A stretch of 64,000 nt of DNA from positions 205,156 through 269,155 of the forward strand of contig NZ_BMNK01000010.1 of assembly GCF_014646515.1 (NCBI RefSeq), in the 5' to 3' direction. This document shows, piece by piece, positions 1-7,555 of this stretch. This DNA is from Nonomuraea glycinis (GTDB lineage: Bacteria; Actinomycetota; Actinomycetes; Streptosporangiales; Streptosporangiaceae). The stretch's first letter is position 1, and each line of letters opens with the position of its first letter. Made by a program: the position numbers and the translations under genes. The notes beneath the pieces are model-generated. The model did no database searches. It had not been told where the DNA came from and worked only from the letters and a program-made list of their open reading frames with translations.

Positions 1-496
1 CGGCCCCCAGGCCAAGCCCTACGAGGGCCAGCACGGTGACCGAGACACCTGAGGCGAACAGCAACGGCAAATCATCGGAGAAGCCGGTGCTGTTGAATCC
101 GAGCTGACGATCTCCCGCGATCAACCGGGCGGCCACGTAGGTGACGAGAAGGACCACATGAGCGGCGACGAACGTCACCCCACCGACGACTGCGGCCTTG
201 GCCAGCAGGAGAGTGCCTCGGCTCGGCACGGCGGTGAGACTGGCGCGGATCATTCCCGTGGCGTGCTCGGAGGTGATGGCAAGCACGCCGATAGTGGCGA
301 GACTGATCTGCACGAGCGGGAGGAAACCCTCTTCGGGGGCGGCGGCCCTCAGGGATCCACGCTCCTCCGCCAGACTGCTCACATAGATCGTCCACCCCAC
401 CCCGAAAAGCATCATGAGGGCGGCTGAACCCAGCGCGTAGTAGGTCGAGGCGACCGAGCGCAACTTGAGCCACTCGGAGGAGAAAGCCATTCTCAT
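1..496 (-). CDS. ABC-2 type transporter permease (partial, runs off window start)
   Basis: Membrane subunit of an ABC exporter, probably for drug or lipid efflux. The first 165 codons are visible; the 3' end lies outside the window. The protein begins MRMAFSSEWLKLRSV, the usual cytoplasmic start of ABC-2 permeases, followed by about four hydrophobic stretches and a TSEHATGMIRASL-type loop typical of this family (T/SEH..G..R). The start chosen is the ATG at 496, whose ATGA overlaps the stop of the ATPase gene, so the two are translationally coupled. The substrate cannot be read from sequence. Family assignment is firm; specific function is unknown. Confidence 0.85.
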   Translation of the reverse strand, partial: MRMAFSSEWLKLRSVASTYYALGSAALMMLFGVGWTIYVSSLAEERGSLRAAAPEEGFLPLVQISLATIGVLAITSEHATGMIRASLTAVPSRGTLLLAKAAVVGGVTFVAAHVVLLVTYVAARLIAGDRQLGFNSTGFSDDLPLLFASGVSVTVLALVGLGLGA

Positions 497-1233
497 GACC
501 CCGATGCTCCGTACTCCAGGCTGCCGGCAGTGAGCGCCAGATAGGCGTCTTCGAGGGAGGGGTAGCGCGTGGTGAGCTCTTGGACGGTCTCTTCCGCGAT
601 TAACTTTCCTCTGCCGACGATGACGATATGGTCGGCGGTAAGCGCCATCTCGCTCATCAGGTGGCTGGACAGCAGGATCGTCCTGCCCTCCGCGGCCAAT
701 GAGCGCATGAGATCGCGGATCCAGCGCACTCCATCGGGGTCGAGTCCGTTGACCGGCTCGTCGAACATGAGCACGCCAGGGTCGCCGAGCAGCGCGGCCG
801 CGATGCCCAGCCGCTGCTTCATGCCGAGGGAGAACCCGCCGACGTGCTTCTGTGCAACGCCGGCCAGGCCCACCCGCTCCAGCATCTCCGACACTCGTCC
901 AGGGCCGATGCCGTTGGTGCGGGCCAGGCAGAGCAGATGGTTGAAGGCGCTGCGACCGCCATGCATCGCGCCTGCGTCGAGCAAGGCGCCCACCTCATGC
1001 ATGGGCCTGGGCAATGAGGCGTAGCGCTTGCCGTTGACCAGTGCCGCGCCGGACGACGGCGCGTCGAGGCCGAGGACCAGTCGCATGGTGGTGGACTTGC
1101 CCGCGCCATTGGGGCCGAGGAATCCGGTTACGTGGCCCGGCAGCACGGTGAAGGAGAGGTCATCGACCGCGAGCGTGCGGCCGTAGCGTTTCGTGAGGTG
1201 TTGGAGATCGATCACGCCGTTAGGTTGCGGCAC
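493..1233 (-). CDS. ABC transporter ATP-binding protein
   Basis: ATPase partner of the adjacent permease. Walker A is GPNGAGKST near residue 40, the signature is FSLGMKQRLGIAAALLGDP, Walker B is VLMFDEPVNGLDPDG and the H-loop is LLSSHLMSEM. It resembles the DrrA/BcrA-type exporter ATPases of about 250-300 residues. I place the start at the GTG at 1233, because GGGGAGGG lies 6 bases upstream; an ATG at 1251 is in frame but has no ribosome binding site. The gene is divergent from the two-component system at 1327-3446, which by common actinomycete arrangement may control it (inference). Confidence 0.9.
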   Translation of the reverse strand: MPQPNGVIDLQHLTKRYGRTLAVDDLSFTVLPGHVTGFLGPNGAGKSTTMRLVLGLDAPSSGAALVNGKRYASLPRPMHEVGALLDAGAMHGGRSAFNHLLCLARTNGIGPGRVSEMLERVGLAGVAQKHVGGFSLGMKQRLGIAAALLGDPGVLMFDEPVNGLDPDGVRWIRDLMRSLAAEGRTILLSSHLMSEMALTADHIVIVGRGKLIAEETVQELTTRYPSLEDAYLALTAGSLEYGASGS

Positions 1234-1326
1234 GGCGGGCCCTCCCCACATCGGACCACGGTCCGAACCTCAATCTCAGACCCCGGGTTGACGTGCGAGC
1301 CTCGGTTCACCGGCTACCTTCGTCGC

Positions 1327-2808
1327 GTGAACGCCTCGCAACCCCTCTTCGCCAGACGGCTGCCACGTGCCCAGCTGATCATGTTGGACATGGCGGCCGG
1401 CTTGGGCCTCTCGCTCGTCTTCTTGACGGCGGCTGTCAACGCGGGGGAGCTGCCACCATGGGTCCGGCTCGCCGTCCCTCTGGGCCTAGGGCTGCCGCTG
1501 GCCATGCGACGGGTGCTCCCTCTGCCGGTTTTCCTGTTCACGTTGGTGGTCGCCATCGTGGCCGTCTGGCTCGGTGCGGTGAGTTTCGCCTACGTATCGC
1601 CGGCGTACGCCCTCTATTTGGTGGCGGTGGCCCAGAGTCGCAGCACTTGGTTGCCCAGTTCCGCCATTGGAGTGGTCACGGCGGTCACAGGGCTTGGCTT
1701 GGTGGTGGCCGGAGGCGCGCCCAAGGCGGCCGCTCCAGAGTGGTTGTTGGGCGTCGACAAGATGCTCATCGGCGTCGCGGCGCTGGGCGGTGCCTGGACG
1801 GTCGGGCGGGCAGTGCGCGAAAGGAGGATTTATGCGGCCCATGACGCCGAGCGGATGGCGGCCCAGGCCGTGAGCGAGGAGCGGTTGCGCATTGCGCGTG
1901 AGCTGCACGATGTCGTGACCCACAATGTGGGGCTGATCGCGGTCAAGGCCGGCGTTGCCAACCATGTCCTGCCCACCCGGCCAGAAGAGGCATATGAGGC
2001 GCTGCGCGTGATCGAGACGGCCAGCCGAAGTGCGCTGGTTGAAATGCGTCACCTGCTTGGGGTTCTCCGCTCTGTTGACACGCCGACACTCGATCCGGCG
2101 CCGGGCATCAGCGGATTAGGTGCTTTGGTGGAACAGGCCCGGTTGGCTGGGGTGGGAGTCGACCTCGATGTTCGCGTCAGGAGCGGCGACGACGATCGCC
2201 AGGACCGCAACGGCGAGACGGACACCACAGACGGTGATGTGAGGGAGTCTGGCCGGAATGGTCGTGGTGAGGTGCAGGAGTCTGGCGTGACCGGCCCCGG
2301 TGATGTGCGGGAGTTCGGTGGGACCGGCCCTAGTGATGTGCTGGAGGCGAGCCAAACGGGCCGTCGTAACCTGCGGAAGTCAGCGCAGGGGAGGTCCCCT
2401 TCAGAACCGAGTCCGGTTGATGATGTTGAGGTGGGCCTTAGGGCTGAGGGCAGCGCGGGCGGTGTCCGGCCCCGGACGGAGCGTGGGGGAGCAGGTGGAG
2501 CGAGAAGGCTGCCTGAAGGTGTGGAGCTGTCCGTCTACCGGATTGTGCAAGAGGCGCTGACAAATGTCGTGAAGCATGCGGCACCGGCTCGTTGCTGGGT
2601 GTCGGTGGTCGACGATGGGCGGTCTGTTCGGATTGAGATCAGAGACGACGGGCCGGGGCACCGGACTGTGCCAGGCGAAGGGCTGGGGCATGGGCTGATC
2701 GGGATGCGAGAGCGGGTCATGATGTACGGCGGAGTCTTCGAAGCAGGAGGGCTTCCCCAGCGCGGGTTTCGGGTGTCGGCCGAGCTGCCCTATCGGAGGG
2801 CTTCGTGA
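1327..2808 (+). CDS. Sensor histidine kinase, NarL/DesK type
   Basis: Membrane sensor kinase of about 493 residues. Several transmembrane helices fill residues 15-170. A HisKA_3 dimerisation domain follows with the phospho-acceptor His near residue 194 in RIARELHDVVTH, and then a C-terminal HATPase domain (N-box EALTNVVKHA, DDGPGH, GLIGMRERV). The reading frame is open back to 1132, but that part overlaps the divergent ABC gene, so I use the GTG at 1327; no strong Shine-Dalgarno is visible. Oddity: about 55 residues of 11-residue tandem repeats sit between the dimerisation and ATPase domains. The stop overlaps the start of the response regulator (GTGA), so the pair is co-translated. Confidence 0.9.
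   Translation: MNASQPLFARRLPRAQLIMLDMAAGLGLSLVFLTAAVNAGELPPWVRLAVPLGLGLPLAMRRVLPLPVFLFTLVVAIVAVWLGAVSFAYVSPAYALYLVAVAQSRSTWLPSSAIGVVTAVTGLGLVVAGGAPKAAAPEWLLGVDKMLIGVAALGGAWTVGRAVRERRIYAAHDAERMAAQAVSEERLRIARELHDVVTHNVGLIAVKAGVANHVLPTRPEEAYEALRVIETASRSALVEMRHLLGVLRSVDTPTLDPAPGISGLGALVEQARLAGVGVDLDVRVRSGDDDRQDRNGETDTTDGDVRESGRNGRGEVQESGVTGPGDVREFGGTGPSDVLEASQTGRRNLRKSAQGRSPSEPSPVDDVEVGLRAEGSAGGVRPRTERGGAGGARRLPEGVELSVYRIVQEALTNVVKHAAPARCWVSVVDDGRSVRIEIRDDGPGHRTVPGEGLGHGLIGMRERVMMYGGVFEAGGLPQRGFRVSAELPYRRAS
2233..2394 (+). repeat. 33-bp tandem repeat inside the histidine kinase linker
   Basis: Four units of 33 bp (2233-2265, 2266-2298, 2299-2331, 2332-2364) and a degraded fifth encode G-D/E-V-x-E-S/F-G-x-x-G-x units such as GDVRESGRNGR and GEVQESGVTGP. 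The unit length keeps the reading frame. The repeat separates HisKA_3 from HATPase, where the family normally has a short linker. Confidence 0.85.
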
Positions 2809-3446
2809 TCCGGGTGCTCGTCGCCGATGACCAGGCGTTGCTCAGAGGTAGCTTCAAGGTGCTGGTGGACTCAGAGCCTGATCTGGAGGTCGTCGGTGAG
2901 GCCGCTACGGGGGCGGAGGCTGTGGCGGTCACGCGGGAAACCCGTCCCGATGTCGTGCTGATGGACGTGCGCATGCCAGAGATGGACGGTATAGAGGCGA
3001 CGAGGCACATCGGGCACACCACACGGGTTCTGATCGTGACGATGTTCGATCTTGATGCGTATGTCTACGACGCGTTGCGCGCGGGGGCCAGTGGATTCCT
3101 GCTCAAGGACACTCCGCCAGCTGATTTGATCGCCGCCATTCGGGTGGTGGCGGCTGGGGATGCGTTGCTGGCCCCGGCTGTGACGCGTCGGCTGATCGAG
3201 GAGTTCGCGCGCACGCCGGCCTCACCTCGTGTTCAAGGGTTGGACGGCGTGACGGAGCGGGAGCGGGAGGTTCTCACGTTGATAGCCAGAGGTCTGTCCA
3301 ACGCCGAGATCGCTCAGCACCTTCAGGTGACTCTGGCCACAGTGAAGACGCACATCAGTCATCTGCTCAACAAGCTCGACGCTCGCGATCGGGCGCAGCT
3401 TGTCATCGCGGCCTACGAGAGCGGGTTGGTTTCTGCGGCATGTTGA
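2805..3446 (+). CDS. Response regulator, NarL/LuxR family
   Basis: Cytoplasmic DNA-binding partner of the upstream kinase, 213 residues. The receiver domain (residues 1-120) has the acidic pair in VADDQ, the phospho-acceptor Asp in VVLMDVRMPEMDG, and the conserved Thr and Lys (IVTMFD, LLKDTPP). The C-terminal LuxR helix-turn-helix is LTEREREVLTLIARGLSNAEIAQHLQVTLATVKTHISHLLNKL. The GTG start overlaps the kinase stop by 4 bases. A likely target is the divergent ABC exporter at 1-1233, or the genes downstream; neither is shown by the sequence. Confidence 0.93.
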   Translation: MIRVLVADDQALLRGSFKVLVDSEPDLEVVGEAATGAEAVAVTRETRPDVVLMDVRMPEMDGIEATRHIGHTTRVLIVTMFDLDAYVYDALRAGASGFLLKDTPPADLIAAIRVVAAGDALLAPAVTRRLIEEFARTPASPRVQGLDGVTEREREVLTLIARGLSNAEIAQHLQVTLATVKTHISHLLNKLDARDRAQLVIAAYESGLVSAAC

Positions 3447-3472
3447 CGACAGGGCAAGGACCATCCACCCGA

Positions 3473-3579
3473 CAAGCAAGGCCACCCGGCAAGGAAGGCC
3501 CGCCCGGCAAGGAAGGCCCGCCTGCTAAGGAAGGCCCGCCCGACAAGGAAGGCCCGCCTGCCAAGCGAGGCCCACCCGC
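3473..3579. repeat. 18-bp tandem repeat in the gap between regulator and RiPP exporter genes
   Basis: Six near-identical units with consensus CAAGGAAGGCCCGCCCGG run from 3473 to 3579 (unit 1 is one base shorter). They lie in the 289-bp gap (3447-3735) between two converging genes, and the rest of the gap holds no convincing gene. A G/T-rich stretch with GGCTGG-type short repeats follows up to the exporter stop codon. Confidence 0.85.
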
Positions 3580-3735
3580 ACATGCAAGGCGTACGACTCG
3601 GTTCGCGTGGGGTCAGACACCTCGTCTGGGCAGTGGATGCGGCTCGTGCGTGGGTTCTGGGGGTGAGGGAGGGACGCGTGACTGCCGGAAGGGCGCTGTG
3701 GATGGGTTGGCTGGTTACTGTGGTGGGCTGGCTGG

Positions 3736-5868
3736 TCAGCGGATGGATTGGCGCTCGGTCAGGGCGGCGTATCGGCCGCCGTGGCGCATCAGGCTGTCGT
3801 GGGTGCCGTGTTCGACGATGCGGCCCGTCTCGATGACGAGGATCTGGTCGGCGTCGCGTACGGTGCTCAGGCGGTGGGCGATCACGATGCGGGTCTGGGG
3901 CTGCCTTGCTAGGTTCTGCTCGATCGCTGCCTCGGTGGCGGTGTCCAGGTGGCTCGTGGCCTCGTCGAGCAGTAGGAGCCGGGGCTGGGGGAGCAGTGCG
4001 CGGGCGAGCGCGATCCGCTGCCGCTGGCCGCCGGACAGGCCGCTGCCTTCGGTGAGTATCGTCTCGTATCCCATCGGCATGGCCATGATGTCGTCGTGGA
4101 CGCAGGCGAGGCCGGCCGCCGCCACGACCTGCTCCAGCGAGGCGTCGGGGACGGTCAGGCCGATGTTGTCCCTGATGGTTCCGGTGAACAGATGCGGATC
4201 CTGGGTGACCACGCCGAAGCGGCTGCGCAGCCAGCGTACGTCGACGTCCCAGGCGGGTGTTCCGTCGTACCAGATCTCGCCCTCGACCGGCTGGTACAGG
4301 CCGAGCAGGAGCCGCCCCAGCGTGCTCTTGCCCGACCCGGAACTCCCGACCAGGGCCACCTTCTGGCCGGGGCCCACCGCGAAGGACATGTTCCTGAGCG
4401 TCCATGGGGAGCGCGGGTCGAAGCGGAATCCGACGTTTCGCAGCACGACCTCCCCGCGCAGGTGTGGCTTCTTGCCGCCTTTCCGCTCTGGCTCTGCCTC
4501 GACGATGTCGGCCAGCCTTTCGAAGTGCGCCCCGGCTTCCTGGAGCTCTTGCAGGCTGGTCAGGAGGGAGGTCAGCGGGGTGAGTGTGGACACGGCCAGC
4601 GCGTTGAGCGCGAGCATCGTGCCCAGGCTCAGCTCACCGTTGAGCACCTGGGCCGCGCCAACGAGGAGCAGCAGTGCGGGACCGAGGATCCTGATGCCCG
4701 AAAGGGCCGAGTCCAGGACGCCTCGGGTCAGGCCCAAGCGCATGTCCGTGTTCATCTGGGCGGTGAACATCCCGGACCACCGCTCGACGGCACGCCACTC
4801 GGCGTTGGATGCCTTGATCGTCTCGATGCCGCCGATGGACTCGATGAGTCTGCTCTGGGTCGTGGCGGCGGCGGTCAGGCCGCGTCCGGTGAGGTCTGTG
4901 ACCCGCCTGCGGGTTGCCAGGAGCAACGCGACCTGGATGGCCGCCACGGCCGCCAGGCAGCCGCCGAGCAGAGGATCGCCCAGCAGGACCAGGGTCACGA
5001 GGACCACCGCGAGGGGGCCGTCGAGCAGGGTGGAGAGCACCTGGCCGGACAGCATGGCGCGCAGGCTGGCCGCGCTCTGCGTGCTCATGACCAGGTCGCT
5101 TGTGCCTCTGAGAGTGAAGTACCGGTAGGGGAGCGTGAACAGGTGTCCGACCACACCGGCCGTGAATTCGGTGTCCGCCCGTGCCCGCAGCATGAGCAGC
5201 ACGGCCGTACGAAGGAAGGTGAGGATCGCCTGGGTGAGCACCACGAAGCCGAGGCCCACGAGGAGGATGCGCAGCAGATAGCGGTTCTCGCTGGGAAGGA
5301 TCTCGTCGACGACGAGCCCGGCCAGCAGCGGCAGGACGAGGGAGAGCGCTTGCAGCAGCAGGGAGGCGAGCACGGCCTGGAACAGCAGGAGGCGGTGGCG
5401 CATCAGGAGAGCGGTGACCAGTTCCCGGCGCCACGGGCGGAGCTTCGGGCCTTCGACGCTGAAATCGGGGCCCGGCTCGAAAGCCAGGACGACGCCCGTG
5501 AACCCGAGGTCGAATTCCTCCGCCGTGAGCCTGCGCCGACCGGAGGCGGGATCGACGACCTCGACGACGTCCGGCCGCCAGCGTTCGACGACGAGGAAGT
5601 GGTTGAACTCCCAGTGCACGATGAAGGGGCCGGGCACCGCGCCGAGTTGGCCGGGGGCGAGCGAGAACGCCCTGGCACGCAGGCCGTACGACTTGGCGGC
5701 CGCCGCGATCGCGGACGCGTTCAGTCCGTCCCGCGACACCTGGACGTGCTCGCTGACCTCGCGTACAGTCGCACGTCGTCCGTGGTGCCCGAGGACCATC
5801 GCCAGGCAGGCCGCGCCGCAGTCGGTCATCGTGCTCTGCCTGATGACCGGTATCCGCTTGCGCCTCAT
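3736..5868 (-). CDS. C39 peptidase-containing ABC exporter (RiPP leader protease and transporter)
   Basis: Bifunctional 710-residue inner-membrane protein that would cut a double-glycine leader and export the mature peptide. Residues 1-130 form a C39 peptidase domain with Gln11, Cys17 (in TMTDCGAACLAM), His90 (EFNHFLVVE) and Asp106 (VVDPASG), so the catalytic set is complete. A six-helix membrane domain follows (about 160-440), then an ATPase domain: Walker A VGSSGSGKST, signature LSGGQRQRIALARALL, Walker B LLLLDEATSHLD. The start is the ATG at 5868, whose ATGA overlaps the stop of the 62-residue gene; the frame is open further upstream but that part overlaps the neighbours. The likely substrate is the peptide encoded at 8700-8849. 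Confidence 0.95.
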   Translation of the reverse strand: MRRKRIPVIRQSTMTDCGAACLAMVLGHHGRRATVREVSEHVQVSRDGLNASAIAAAAKSYGLRARAFSLAPGQLGAVPGPFIVHWEFNHFLVVERWRPDVVEVVDPASGRRRLTAEEFDLGFTGVVLAFEPGPDFSVEGPKLRPWRRELVTALLMRHRLLLFQAVLASLLLQALSLVLPLLAGLVVDEILPSENRYLLRILLVGLGFVVLTQAILTFLRTAVLLMLRARADTEFTAGVVGHLFTLPYRYFTLRGTSDLVMSTQSAASLRAMLSGQVLSTLLDGPLAVVLVTLVLLGDPLLGGCLAAVAAIQVALLLATRRRVTDLTGRGLTAAATTQSRLIESIGGIETIKASNAEWRAVERWSGMFTAQMNTDMRLGLTRGVLDSALSGIRILGPALLLLVGAAQVLNGELSLGTMLALNALAVSTLTPLTSLLTSLQELQEAGAHFERLADIVEAEPERKGGKKPHLRGEVVLRNVGFRFDPRSPWTLRNMSFAVGPGQKVALVGSSGSGKSTLGRLLLGLYQPVEGEIWYDGTPAWDVDVRWLRSRFGVVTQDPHLFTGTIRDNIGLTVPDASLEQVVAAAGLACVHDDIMAMPMGYETILTEGSGLSGGQRQRIALARALLPQPRLLLLDEATSHLDTATEAAIEQNLARQPQTRIVIAHRLSTVRDADQILVIETGRIVEHGTHDSLMRHGGRYAALTERQSIR

Positions 5869-6053
5869 CGGCCCGCCCCGAGGGCAGGCAGGATGCCGAT
5901 CAGGATTACGCCCGCCATGGACAGCGCGAGCAGTCCCACGTAGGTCCACAGGCCGATCAGGAGTTTCCTGGAGATTCGGTACGGCTGCTCGATGTGCCTT
6001 CGGGAGGTCGTGTGGTGGTGGACCGCCTTTTCCCGGTACGGAAGCTGGCTCAC
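5865..6053 (-). CDS. Small one-helix membrane protein of the RiPP operon
   Basis: 62 residues: a polar, His- and Arg-rich N-terminus (QLPYREKAVHHHTTSRRH), then one hydrophobic helix (LLIGLWTYVGLLALSMAGVI) and a short tail. The GTG start at 6053 overlaps the upstream stop (GTGA) and its own stop overlaps the exporter start (ATGA), so it is locked into the operon. The layout resembles the N-terminal anchor of HlyD-type adaptor proteins that accompany C39 exporters, but the periplasmic arm is absent. It may be an exporter accessory subunit or a reduced adaptor (inference). I recognise no named family. Confidence 0.8.
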   Translation of the reverse strand: MSQLPYREKAVHHHTTSRRHIEQPYRISRKLLIGLWTYVGLLALSMAGVILIGILPALGAGR

Positions 6054-7555
6054 GTGCCGGTCCGCTCAGCAATGTCGATTCGCTCAGCTGTGTCGGTCCG
6101 CTCGGCCATGCCGGTCGAATTCGCGGCGCCGGAAGAGCCGTGGCCACCGGTCCGGTCGGCGGTGCCCCAGAACCACTCGATCTTGGCCGTGCTTCTGCGC
6201 CGCTCGATCCAGTCGGCGAAGATCTGCCGCTCGACAAGGTCGCGCACGGTGGCGTCGATAGCCGGGGCGTGGGAAGCAGAGGCGTCGTGCACGGCGGTGC
6301 CCGAAGCAGCGGTGTTGCGCACGGTGGTGCCCGAAGTAGCGGCGTCGTGCACGGTGGTGCCCGAAGTAGCGGTGTTGCGCACGGCGGTGTCGGAAGCGGA
6401 GGTACTGAGAGGGGTGGTGTGAGGAGCGCTGGTGCGCGCGGTGTCGTGGGGAGTGGTACCGCGCACGGTGGTGTGGGGAGAGGTGGTGCGCACAGTGGTG
6501 TCGGGAATGGTGGTGTTGCGCGCGGTGGTGTCTGAAGTGGAGGTGTCGGGAATGGCGGTGTTGCGCGCGGTGGTGTCTGAAGTGGAGGTGTCGGGAATGG
6601 CGGTGTTGCGCGTGGTGGTGTCGGGAGGGTGGGTGTTGGGAGCGGTGGGCTCTGGGGTGGGGGGAGTGGGAATGGCTGGTTCCACGGCTAGTACCTTGAT
6701 CAGGAGGTGGCCGTGTTCTGTGGGGAAGGGGCCGACGACTGTTCCCGGTGCTGCTCCGAATACCTGGTCGGCCGTTTCTCTGTCCAGTTCGCCTCGGCGC
6801 AGGGTGGCGAATACCTCGCCCGGTCGGGCCGTGCCTTCGGCGAAGGCCTGTTCCGCAGCGGCGAGGAATCCGTCGGCGTCGAGTGCTCGTGGGCCGGCCT
6901 CGGTGGTGAACTCGACTCGCGCGACGCGAGCGATGTCGAGTTCGTGGCCGTGCTCGGCTAGCCAGGGCTCGAGCTTTCCTGAGGCCACTCGCGAGCGGAG
7001 ACGGGCTACGGAGGCTTCGACGGTGACCAGTTCCTCCAGTTCGGAATGGGAGATGTGGTGGCGATTTAGCCACGCCTGGACCGCGTCTGCGGTCAGCAGG
7101 CCGCGTGCTCGGCGGAACGCGTCCATCGCCGTCTGCAGCTCGGCGTCGGTCAGCGGTTCCGACTCCTCTTCCAGCACCTCGCGTACCAAGCTGTCGTTGA
7201 TGAGGCGGTCGGCGGGGCGGGACTCGTCCCATATGAAGTCCAGGCAGGCGATGGCCCTGGCCACCGGTGTCTCGACCCCGTTCACCCGGAGCAGCAGATG
7301 CTCTGCGGCCCGGTGCACGCCGCGCAGTGGCCAAGGCAGCGCCTGGTCCTGACACCACGACAGGGAGATCGTGGCGCCGTCGCCGTTCTTGATGAGCAGG
7401 GCGTGGTGGAGCGACCCGTCGTACTCCTCGCGCTGCCTGACCAGCCGCACCCGGACGGACGGGTGCTCCGCCCGGAACCTGGCCAGGTCTCGCTCGGCCG
7501 TACCGGCGCTGAGCAGGTCGACCGCCTCGGCGAGCATGCGCCCGTCCGCCATCAC
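6050..7555 (-). CDS. PpiC-related putative peptide maturation protein with internal repeats
   Basis: 501 residues. Residues 210-292 resemble the end of a parvulin (PpiC) fold, with VFGAAPGTVVGPFPTEHGHLLIKVL. Residues 135-205 resemble the helical SurA-like part. The C-terminus has a conserved-looking FADWIERRRSTAKIEWFWG block (447-464). This matches my memory of a PpiC-related family found beside RiPP genes; it may act as a chaperone or recognition protein for the precursor (inference). Between the PpiC part and the C-terminal block lies a Thr/Asp/Ser-rich repeat tract (311-433), and the extreme tail has three AERTDT-like hexads. The GTG at 7555 overlaps the ATP-grasp stop; an ATG at 7552 is the alternative start. 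Confidence 0.8.
   Translation of the reverse strand: MMADGRMLAEAVDLLSAGTAERDLARFRAEHPSVRVRLVRQREEYDGSLHHALLIKNGDGATISLSWCQDQALPWPLRGVHRAAEHLLLRVNGVETPVARAIACLDFIWDESRPADRLINDSLVREVLEEESEPLTDAELQTAMDAFRRARGLLTADAVQAWLNRHHISHSELEELVTVEASVARLRSRVASGKLEPWLAEHGHELDIARVARVEFTTEAGPRALDADGFLAAAEQAFAEGTARPGEVFATLRRGELDRETADQVFGAAPGTVVGPFPTEHGHLLIKVLAVEPAIPTPPTPEPTAPNTHPPDTTTRNTAIPDTSTSDTTARNTAIPDTSTSDTTARNTTIPDTTVRTTSPHTTVRGTTPHDTARTSAPHTTPLSTSASDTAVRNTATSGTTVHDAATSGTTVRNTAASGTAVHDASASHAPAIDATVRDLVERQIFADWIERRRSTAKIEWFWGTADRTGGHGSSGAANSTGMAERTDTAERIDIAERTGT
6257..6625 (-). repeat. Repeat tract inside the PpiC-related gene (45-bp and 30-bp units)
   Basis: Encodes residues about 311-433. One part repeats RNTAIPDTSTSDTTA with a 15-residue period (45 bp, near-perfect copies). 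Another part repeats ATSGTTVHDA / ATSGTTVRNT with a 10-residue period (30 bp). All units are multiples of three. It looks like a low-complexity, probably disordered linker. Confidence 0.85.

Noticed and set aside
1132..1326. 65-codon upstream extension of the histidine kinase
   Set aside because: It overlaps the divergent ABC ATPase gene and its control region and has no membrane or domain features.
3473..3579. Possible CRISPR array
   Set aside because: Units are 18 bp and directly adjacent, with no unique spacers and no cas genes. The same holds for the 14-, 37- and 39-bp arrays.
3582..3836. 84-codon plus frame MQGVRLGSRGV..., a possible small membrane protein
   Set aside because: No ribosome binding site; half of it lies antisense to the exporter gene and the rest is G/T-rich repeat-like sequence.
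4096..5943. Plus-strand frame of 615 codons opposite the C39 exporter gene
   Set aside because: Composition is an antisense shadow (runs of Gln/Glu/Gly/Arg), with no domains and no ribosome binding site.
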